Below are positions 58,510 to 64,000 of a DNA stretch of 64,000 nt, one piece after another (position 1 is the first letter of the stretch; every line of letters starts with the position of its first letter). Under the pieces are notes generated by a model, which saw only the letters and a program-made list of their open reading frames with translations, was not told where the DNA came from and did no database searches. Source of the stretch: Actinobaculum massiliense (lineage in GTDB: Bacteria; Actinomycetota; Actinomycetes; Actinomycetales; Actinomycetaceae); NCBI RefSeq assembly GCF_001457435.1, contig NZ_LN881717.1, forward strand, positions 133,896 to 197,895, in the 5' to 3' direction. Made by a program: the position numbers and the translations under genes.

Positions 58510-59112
58510 CTATTTCCCCACCTGTTCAATAACCGCGTCTGCCACTTCACGCATGGTTAGGCGCCGATCCATTGACGTCTTCTGGATCCAGCGGAAAGCC
58601 TCAGGCTCCGTCAGGCCCATATGCGATTCCAGCAGACCCTTGGCACGGTCAACACGCTTACGGGTTTCGAACTGCTCGGCCAGCGAAGAAACTTCGCTTT
58701 CCAGCGCCAGCATCTCCTCATTGCGCGATACGGCAATCTCCACCGCCGGAATCAGATCGGCCGGAGTAAAGGGCTTGACCACGTACGCCATCGCACCGGC
58801 ATCGCGCGCGCGTTCCACCAGATCACGCTGGGAAAATGCGGTAAGCATCACAACCGCCACGCGGCGCTTTTCCATGATTTCGGTGGCCGCGGTAATGCCG
58901 TCTTTGCCCGGCATCTTCACGTCCATAACAATGAGATCGGGCTCAAGTTCATCAGCGAGCTGCACGGCGTCATCGCCGTTGTCCGCCTCACCGACGACGT
59001 CGTACCCGGCGTCCTCAAGCGTTTCAACAATATCGAGGCGAATCAGCGATTCGTCCTCAACGACCAGAACACGTGCTCCAGCTTCGCTCGAGCTCTCGGC
59101 TTCGTGCGCCAT
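58510..59112 (-). CDS. pdtaR: ANTAR-domain response regulator (PdtaR type)
   Basis: Two-component regulator that acts on RNA. The receiver domain (about 13-125) has the acidic pair E19/D20, phospho-acceptor D64, T91 and K113. The C-terminal ANTAR domain (about 140-195) contains the RNA-binding helices with RAKGLLESHMGLTEPEAFRWIQKTSM-like spacing. AAGGAG precedes the ATG. In mycobacteria the homologue (Rv1626) is partnered by a sensor kinase located elsewhere; none is in this window. Confidence 0.95.
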   Translation of the reverse strand: MAHEAESSSEAGARVLVVEDESLIRLDIVETLEDAGYDVVGEADNGDDAVQLADELEPDLIVMDVKMPGKDGITAATEIMEKRRVAVVMLTAFSQRDLVERARDAGAMAYVVKPFTPADLIPAVEIAVSRNEEMLALESEVSSLAEQFETRKRVDRAKGLLESHMGLTEPEAFRWIQKTSMDRRLTMREVADAVIEQVGK

Positions 59113-59202
59113 TTTCTCTCCTTAAGCTTTAAGAACTGCGGCAACACACCGGCTACCTCTCACGCATGATTTAAGCTTAGACGATACGGCGCGGGGCCAC
59201 GG

Positions 59203-59284
59203 TGCTTCGGGAGGGACTCGAACCCTCATGCCTTTCGGCGCTGCATTTTGAGTGCAGTGTGTCTGCCAATTCCACCACCGAAGC
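59203..59284 (-). tRNA. tRNA-Leu (anticodon CAA)
   Basis: On the minus strand the acceptor arms GCTTCGG/CCGAAGC, the D-arm, an anticodon loop CTCAAAA between CTGCA and TGCAG, a long variable arm, and GGTTCGAGTCC in the T-arm are all present. The long variable arm and CAA anticodon identify leucine. CCA is not encoded. Confidence 0.95.
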
Positions 59285-59288
59285 GAAC

Positions 59289-59307
59289 CCGGCCGAATTA
59301 CGGCCGG
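59289..59307 (-). terminator. hairpin between pyk and tRNA-Leu
   Basis: A perfect 7-bp stem (59289-59295 with 59301-59307, CCGGCCG/CGGCCGG) and five-base loop. It lies about 50 bases after the pyk stop and directly before the tRNA. It may terminate pyk or shape tRNA processing. Confidence 0.5.
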
Positions 59308-59356
59308 TGACGCTATAGCGTACCATTGGGCACGCTAAGCGCCAAAGTGATCGCGC

Positions 59357-60781
59357 TTACGCGCCGGTTGCCTCACCAAGCTTGTGAACACGCAGGGTGT
59401 TGGTGGAGCCAGCCACGCCCGCGGGCATGCCGGCCACAATCACCACGCGGTCACCCTGCTGAGCCAGACCGAGCTCCTGCAGGCGATCTTCCACCTGCTG
59501 AACCATGCCGTCAGTGGAGTAAACCGTGTCCACAATGTAGGTTTCGGCGCCCCACAGCAGAGCCATCTGGTTGCGCACCTTTTCCGAAGGCGTAAAGCAG
59601 ATGACGGGAACGCGCGAGCGGTTGCGGGTGACGCGGCGTGCGGTATGCGAGGTCTCGGTGAAGACCACGACCGCCCGCACACCCAGGGCCTCGCCGATAT
59701 CCAGCGCGGCGCGGGTCATCACGCCATTGCGGGTGCGATGAAGCGAGGAAAGCTCCGGAATCTGATCCAGCCCGTTCTCCTCGGTGTAGGAAATAATCGA
59801 GGCCATGGTGCGCACGCACTCAATCGGATACAGACCAACCGAAGTCTCGCCAGAAAGCATCACGGCGTCGGCGCCGTCGAGCACCGCGTTAGCGCAGTCA
59901 GAGGCTTCCGCACGGGTGGGGCGCGGGTTCTGAATCATGGACTCAAGCACCTGGGTGGCGAGGATAACCGGCTTGGCGCGCTTGCGGGCAAGCGAAATCG
60001 CCATCTTCTGCACCACCGGCACCTGCTCGAGCGGGAGCTCCACGCCCAGATCGCCACGGGCAACCATAATGCCGTCGAAGGCCTGCACAATGGCGTCGAG
60101 GTTCTCAACCGCCTGCGGCTTTTCGATCTTGGCGATAACCGGGAGGAAGATGCCTTCCTCTTCCATAATCTCGTGGACGCGATCGATGTCCTTGGCGTCA
60201 CGCACGAAGGAGAGCGCGATCAGGTCCGCGCCGTAGCGCAGGCCCCATCGCAGGTCCGCCTCGTCCTTTTCGGTCATGGCTGGAATCGAAACCGCCACGC
60301 CCGGGAGGTTAATGCCCTTGTGATCGGAAACCGGACCCGGAACCACAACCTCGGTCACCACGTCGGTGCCGTCCTTGACTTCCTTGACTCGAATCGCGAC
60401 CTTGCCGTCATCGATGAGGAGGATATCGCCGGGGTGGCAGTCGCCCGCCAGGCCCTTAAAAGTCGTACCACAGATTTCCTTGGTACCCGGCACATCACGG
60501 GTGGTGATAGTGAAAATATCGCCAACGTTCAGCTGAACGGGACCTTCTTCGAAGGTTTCAAGTCGAATCTTCGGGCCCTGCAGGTCCACGAGCACCGCAA
60601 TCGGGTGATCAAGCTGCTTGGCCGCCGCACGCACGCGATCAATCCGCGCCTCGTGCTCCTTGTAAACGCCGTGAGAGGCGTTGATGCGGGCAACATTCAT
60701 ACCCGCCTTGGCTAGTTCTAGAATTTGCTCCGCCGAATCAGTGGCGGGGCCGAGAGTACACACAATTTTCGCTCTACGCAT
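59357..60781 (-). CDS. pyk: pyruvate kinase
   Basis: Final glycolytic step, PEP and ADP to pyruvate and ATP. KIVCTLGPAT (5-14), MNVARINASHG (28-38), DLQGPKIR (66-73), IAKIEKPQAVEN and MVARGDLGVELP are all present. 474 residues. It is the last gene of the hisF-hisI-lgt-pyk row, 73 bases after lgt. Confidence 0.98.
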   Translation of the reverse strand: MRRAKIVCTLGPATDSAEQILELAKAGMNVARINASHGVYKEHEARIDRVRAAAKQLDHPIAVLVDLQGPKIRLETFEEGPVQLNVGDIFTITTRDVPGTKEICGTTFKGLAGDCHPGDILLIDDGKVAIRVKEVKDGTDVVTEVVVPGPVSDHKGINLPGVAVSIPAMTEKDEADLRWGLRYGADLIALSFVRDAKDIDRVHEIMEEEGIFLPVIAKIEKPQAVENLDAIVQAFDGIMVARGDLGVELPLEQVPVVQKMAISLARKRAKPVILATQVLESMIQNPRPTRAEASDCANAVLDGADAVMLSGETSVGLYPIECVRTMASIISYTEENGLDQIPELSSLHRTRNGVMTRAALDIGEALGVRAVVVFTETSHTARRVTRNRSRVPVICFTPSEKVRNQMALLWGAETYIVDTVYSTDGMVQQVEDRLQELGLAQQGDRVVIVAGMPAGVAGSTNTLRVHKLGEATGA

Positions 60782-60854
60782 GCTTTTATCCTATCGAAGC
60801 TGTGGCGCTGGGCCGTGCAACATACGTCCTGTGTGACGATTGTTGCAAGCCCGT

Positions 60855-61826
60855 TTACAGGTTACTTTCATTTACGGTATCGGCGCTATTCGCGCTGAGC
60901 GTGGCGAGGCTTTCCGCGCCACCTTCGGGGTTTTGTTCTTCTTCGTCATTTTCGACGGCGTCGCCGCTCTCCGCCGTCGAGGCATCCACGGCACCGGGTA
61001 GTGAAATGGAATTCACTTCTGGGTCTTTTTGATAGCGCTGCCGCAAGGCCACCAGGAGCGTGGCCCCCAGCGCAAAGGTGAGCATGGCCGTCCACACGTT
61101 CAGGCGCAGGCCCAAAATGGTATTGGCCGGATCGATACGGAGCATTTCAATCCAGAAGCGCCCGGCGGTGTAAACCATAATGTAGGCGGCGAAGCACTGA
61201 CCCGCGACCAGATTGAAGCGGCGCTCGAGCCACAGCAGAAGCACAGCACCAGCCAGGCACCACAGCGCCTCATAGGCAAAGGTGGGATGGAAGGTGGTGC
61301 CGGGAGCGTAGCCCGCGGGCATATGTGCGGCATCAATTTCTAGACCCCAGGGCAAATCCGTGGGGCCACCAAAAAGCTCCTGGTTGAACCAGTTACCGAA
61401 TCGCCCAATTGCCTGCGCTACCAAAAGCGCGGGAGCCAGCGCGTCCCCTACCGGCAGAAGCCGTACGCCTTCGCGGCGGGTCCCGATCCAGGCACCGACC
61501 GCCCCGAGGGCAATGGCACCCCAGATCCCCAGGCCGCCCGCGCGTAGGTTGAACGCCTCCCAGGGGTTGCGTCCGGGCCCGAAATACAGCTGGTAATCGG
61601 TTATGACGTGGTAGAGACGCCCGCCGATAATTCCGAAAATAACCGCCCAGAAGGCGATGACGGTGAAGGAATCCGAAGATCCGCCCTTGGCTCGGTAACG
61701 CCGGTCAGCAATGAGCCAGGCGGCAAGAATGCCGGTAACGATGCAGATCGCGTACCACTTAATATCGAACGCTCCGATGCTAATCAGCGAGTTATCGCTT
61801 GGCGACGGAATAGATAGCGGGTTCAT
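60855..61826 (-). CDS. lgt: prolipoprotein diacylglyceryl transferase
   Basis: Membrane enzyme that attaches diacylglycerol to the lipobox Cys of lipoproteins, such as the binding protein at 3568-5253. About seven membrane helices; the signature GRFGNWFNQELFGGPTDLPW lies near 141-160 and HPTFAYEALW near 181-190. A 50-residue acidic, Ser-rich cytoplasmic tail ends the 323-residue protein, common in Actinobacteria. Confidence 0.97.
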   Translation of the reverse strand: MNPLSIPSPSDNSLISIGAFDIKWYAICIVTGILAAWLIADRRYRAKGGSSDSFTVIAFWAVIFGIIGGRLYHVITDYQLYFGPGRNPWEAFNLRAGGLGIWGAIALGAVGAWIGTRREGVRLLPVGDALAPALLVAQAIGRFGNWFNQELFGGPTDLPWGLEIDAAHMPAGYAPGTTFHPTFAYEALWCLAGAVLLLWLERRFNLVAGQCFAAYIMVYTAGRFWIEMLRIDPANTILGLRLNVWTAMLTFALGATLLVALRQRYQKDPEVNSISLPGAVDASTAESGDAVENDEEEQNPEGGAESLATLSANSADTVNESNL

Positions 61827-61861
61827 GGCCCTCCCGGTTAGCTTTTCTCAACCCTGCAAAC

Positions 61862-62239
61862 TTAGCACCGATGAGCGAGCCGCAACTCCTCGCCCGCCTC
61901 GAAACACGACCTGGTGCCGGTGTGGCAGGCGGGCCCCACCTGTTCAACTTCCATCAAAAGCGCATCGGCGTCGCAGTCAAAACGCACCCGGCGCGGAATC
62001 TGGATATGACCGGAAGTATCGCCTTTGCGCCAGTATTCCTGCCTAGATCGCGACCAAAACCAAACGCGGCCGCTGCTCAGGGTGCGGGCAAGTGCCAGCG
62101 CGTCCATATAGCCCAGCATAAGAACCTTGCGGGAGGAGGCGTCTTGGATAATCGCCGGTATAAGCCCGCGCGCATCGAACTTCAGGCGCTCTTCCAGTTG
62201 CTGCGCGAGTTCCGTTTCGCTTGTGGTTTCAGGCTCCAT
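61862..62239 (-). CDS. hisI: phosphoribosyl-AMP cyclohydrolase
   Basis: Third step of histidine synthesis. The 125-residue product has [12 protein letters not shown], the active-site [10 protein letters not shown] segment, DCDADALL and the zinc-site CHTGTRSCF. The ATG lies inside the end of hisF (11-base overlap), so translation is coupled. It lacks the HisE domain, as in Actinobacteria. Confidence 0.96.
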   Translation of the reverse strand: MEPETTSETELAQQLEERLKFDARGLIPAIIQDASSRKVLMLGYMDALALARTLSSGRVWFWSRSRQEYWRKGDTSGHIQIPRRVRFDCDADALLMEVEQVGPACHTGTRSCFEAGEELRLAHRC

Positions 62240-62993
62240 GAACCTCGTAGCCTTCCTGCGCGAGGAACCGCTTCACTTCGGCGATACTGAAGGTGCCAAA
62301 ATGGAAAACTGAGGCCGCCAGCACCGCATTCGCACCGGCCGCCAGCGCCTGGCTGAAATGCTCAAGCTTCCCGGCTCCACCGGAGGCGATAATTGGTATA
62401 TCCACCGCCTCGCGCACCGCGCTAATCAGCGCTGTATCGAAGCCGTCGGTGGTTCCGTCCGCGTCCATGGAGGTGAGCAGGATTTCCCCCGCCCCGCGCT
62501 CGGTGACCTCCTTCGCCCAGGCGACCGCGTCGATCCCGGTCCGCTTTTTCCCGCCGTGGGTGGTGATCTCCCACCGCATCTGCGCGCCCTGTGAGCGCCG
62601 CGCGTCAATGCTCACCACCAGCACCTGGTTGCCAAATTCCGCGGTGATCTCGCTAATAAGCTCGGGCCGGGCAACAGCTGCCGAGTTCACGCCCACCTTA
62701 TCAGCACCGGCAGCCAGCAACCTGCGCGCGTCCTCCACGCTGCGCACTCCCCCGCCCACGGTAAGCGGTACAAACACTTCATCGGCGGTAGCAGCGACGA
62801 CGTCGTACATGGTGCCGCGATCCTCATTGGTTGCTGAGATATCGAGGAAAGCGATTTCATCGGCGCCTTCATCACTGTATTTGCGCGCTAGCTCCACCGG
62901 ATCGCCGGCGTCGCGCTGCTCCTCGAAATTCACGCCCTTGACCACTCGGCCACCAGCCACATCCAGGCACGGAATGATTCGTATCGCTACCAT
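62229..62993 (-). CDS. hisF: imidazole glycerol phosphate synthase subunit HisF
   Basis: Cyclase subunit that makes imidazole glycerol phosphate and AICAR with HisH. Catalytic D11 (IPCLDV) and D130 (SIDAR) are present in a 254-residue TIM barrel; [10 protein letters not shown] and [10 protein letters not shown] bind phosphate. AAGGAGG lies six bases before the ATG. No other his genes are within the window besides hisI. Confidence 0.98.
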   Translation of the reverse strand: MVAIRIIPCLDVAGGRVVKGVNFEEQRDAGDPVELARKYSDEGADEIAFLDISATNEDRGTMYDVVAATADEVFVPLTVGGGVRSVEDARRLLAAGADKVGVNSAAVARPELISEITAEFGNQVLVVSIDARRSQGAQMRWEITTHGGKKRTGIDAVAWAKEVTERGAGEILLTSMDADGTTDGFDTALISAVREAVDIPIIASGGAGKLEHFSQALAAGANAVLAASVFHFGTFSIAEVKRFLAQEGYEVHGA

Positions 62994-63055
62994 GGTTAGC
63001 CTCCTTCGCCACCTTTACCGAGACGTGCGCCCAGACTACCCGCTAAGCTCAACGG

Positions 63056-63661
63056 GTGACTTTTGATTCCAGCGAGGCCATCGCTCGCCGCTGGGCCAAC
63101 GGCAGCGGGACGCGTATTTATGCCATTGACGGACGCTCGGGGGCCGGCAAGTCAACCCTCGCCCGCAAGATTCGCGAGCAGATAAAAGCGGCGAATCCTT
63201 CTGTTCGAGTGATTCTGATCGAGGTCGAGAACCATATCCCGGGCTGGAGCGGCCTGGTGGACGGCGTTCAAAACATCGCGGATGACATTCTGGAGCCGTT
63301 TCTAGCGAACGGCTACTTTAGCGCTCGCGGCTGGAACTGGTACACCTCGCGGTGGAATCCTCCCCGCCGTCATCCCGCCCGCGGCCGCGCCGAAATCCTG
63401 CTACTCGTTGGGTGCGGATCCACCTCGTTGGCTTGCGCGCCCTACCTGCGCGAAAGCGTGTGGATCGAAGCTCCGAAAGCTGTGCGCCGGGCCCGGGTGA
63501 CCGCGCGCGAAGGCGATCCGGGCGAATGGTGGGAGCTGTGGGCTCGCCAGGAAGAAGCACTCCTAGCCCAGCATCATTCGCCCGCCCAGGCGGATTTTGT
63601 ACTTCCTAGCGCAGAGCTAGCTACTGCCCAAGACGCCGAGCACATCCACAATCGCAACTAG
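63056..63661 (+). CDS. uridine kinase-like P-loop protein
   Basis: A 201-residue ATP-binding protein with Walker A GRSGAGKST (26-34), similar to uridine kinases and the conserved actinobacterial ATP-binding proteins of that group. A second conserved segment is YLRESVWIEAP (about 129-139), followed by RRARVTAREG. GTG start at 63056. Phosphate acceptor unknown. The last 45 bases overlap, tail to tail, the FKBP-type gene. Confidence 0.75.
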   Translation: MTFDSSEAIARRWANGSGTRIYAIDGRSGAGKSTLARKIREQIKAANPSVRVILIEVENHIPGWSGLVDGVQNIADDILEPFLANGYFSARGWNWYTSRWNPPRRHPARGRAEILLLVGCGSTSLACAPYLRESVWIEAPKAVRRARVTAREGDPGEWWELWARQEEALLAQHHSPAQADFVLPSAELATAQDAEHIHNRN

Positions 63662-64000
63662 ATCATGATCCCCGTTGGCTTTGGCTGCGGGAATCAAAAT
63701 CGCTAACCGGCTCCCCACTTTTTGGTCGCGGATCGAGGTGCGTAAACCCTCCATTAACTCGCTCATCGCTACCCCGCGTGGCCCGCCGTCCATCCAGGTG
63801 GATTCGTAGATCTGGCCTTCCGTGTTGGCGAGTACATACTGCAGGGCAACGGCGTCGTCGCCCCCTACTTGGATTCCTTCACCGGCTACCAGCGGTACCA
63901 CCCGCAACTCAGAAATCGGGCCGCCGCCCTGGGTCAACACCGGGCCGGCACCCTCGCCTTCACCAATTCCCGGCATGCCGTTGCCCGGTTCGGGAACGGG
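63617..64000 (-). CDS. FKBP-type peptidyl-prolyl cis-trans isomerase (3' part)
   Basis: C-terminal 127 residues of a longer protein; the frame stays open to the window edge, so the N terminus is missing. The FKBP pattern is clear: GEGIQVGGDDAVALQYVL, IYESTW, MSELMEGLRTSI, KVGSRLAILIP and a closing VAIVDVLGV. A Gly/Pro-rich linker precedes it. Actinobacterial relatives are secreted lipoproteins with two FKBP repeats, which cannot be checked here. Active-site residues are only partly conserved. Confidence 0.85.
   Translation of the reverse strand, partial: PVPEPGNGMPGIGEGEGAGPVLTQGGGPISELRVVPLVAGEGIQVGGDDAVALQYVLANTEGQIYESTWMDGGPRGVAMSELMEGLRTSIRDQKVGSRLAILIPAAKANGDHDLVAIVDVLGVLGSS

Noticed and set aside
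59384-60715. 443-codon open frame antisense to pyk
   Set aside because: Shadow frame of a high-GC gene; pyk on the other strand is complete with all motifs, and the antisense product has no recognisable domain.

Overview
The window reads as chromosomal DNA of a high-GC Gram-positive bacterium (Actinobacteria). The strongest signs are conserved actinobacterial gene orders: opcA after zwf; secG-tpiA-pgk-gap-whiA-yvcK-rapZ-uvrC; scpA/scpB beside a parA-like gene and xerD; and rpsA-polA-pdtaR (ANTAR regulator). GTG and TTG starts are frequent and the uvrA promoter carries an actinobacterial-type LexA box. The small set of pathways and the mix of housekeeping genes with a fructuronate cluster would suit the Actinomycetaceae, but the species is not determinable from this window.

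Layout. 0.1-5.3 kb: a peptide-type ABC importer operon on the minus strand (substrate-binding lipoprotein, two permeases, one fused dual ATPase). It diverges from a cytosine-deaminase-like gene followed by an unusual ABC-class ATPase (5.4-8.4 kb). 8.6-11.4 kb: PEP carboxylase. 11.8-12.4 kb: a TetR regulator behind an AT-rich leader. 12.5-18.4 kb: a five-gene minus-strand operon (gntP, uxuB, uxuA, eda, kdgK) that converts fructuronate to pyruvate and glyceraldehyde-3-phosphate, diverging from an IclR regulator (18.8-19.6 kb). 19.6-26.8 kb: der, cmk, tyrA, rluB, scpB, scpA, parA-like and xerD, all minus and tightly coupled. 27-31.6 kb: tkt, zwf and opcA.

31.7-34.7 kb: a compact, relatively AT-rich three-gene cassette: a secreted cysteine-free lactococcin-972-like bacteriocin precursor, a large membrane protein and a small ABC ATPase. 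It lies between opcA and secG, where many relatives carry 6-phosphogluconolactonase. This is the most interesting accessory locus in the window.

34.7-46.4 kb: secG, tpiA, pgk, gap, whiA, yvcK, rapZ, uvrC and uvrA, all minus. 46.5-50.8 kb: a SBF/BASS-like transporter, a TerC-family membrane protein under a recognisable yybP-ykoY (Mn2+) riboswitch, and uvrB. 51-53.3 kb: a hexose-6-phosphate mutarotase-like gene and the decayed remains of a DUF222/HNH endonuclease gene with local repeats. 53.3-59.1 kb: coaE, rpsA, polA and pdtaR. 59.2 kb: tRNA-Leu(CAA). 59.4-63 kb: pyk, lgt, hisI and hisF. The right edge has a uridine-kinase-like gene that overlaps, tail to tail, the 3' end of an FKBP-type peptidyl-prolyl isomerase gene running out of the window.

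The metabolic genes fit together. The uronate cluster feeds glyceraldehyde-3-phosphate and pyruvate into the triose section of glycolysis (tpiA, gap, pgk, pyk); zwf, opcA and tkt provide the pentose phosphate route; ppc replenishes oxaloacetate. The three uvr genes make a complete UvrABC excision set within about 9.4 kb. All calls come from reading motifs and gene order by eye; no database search was run.
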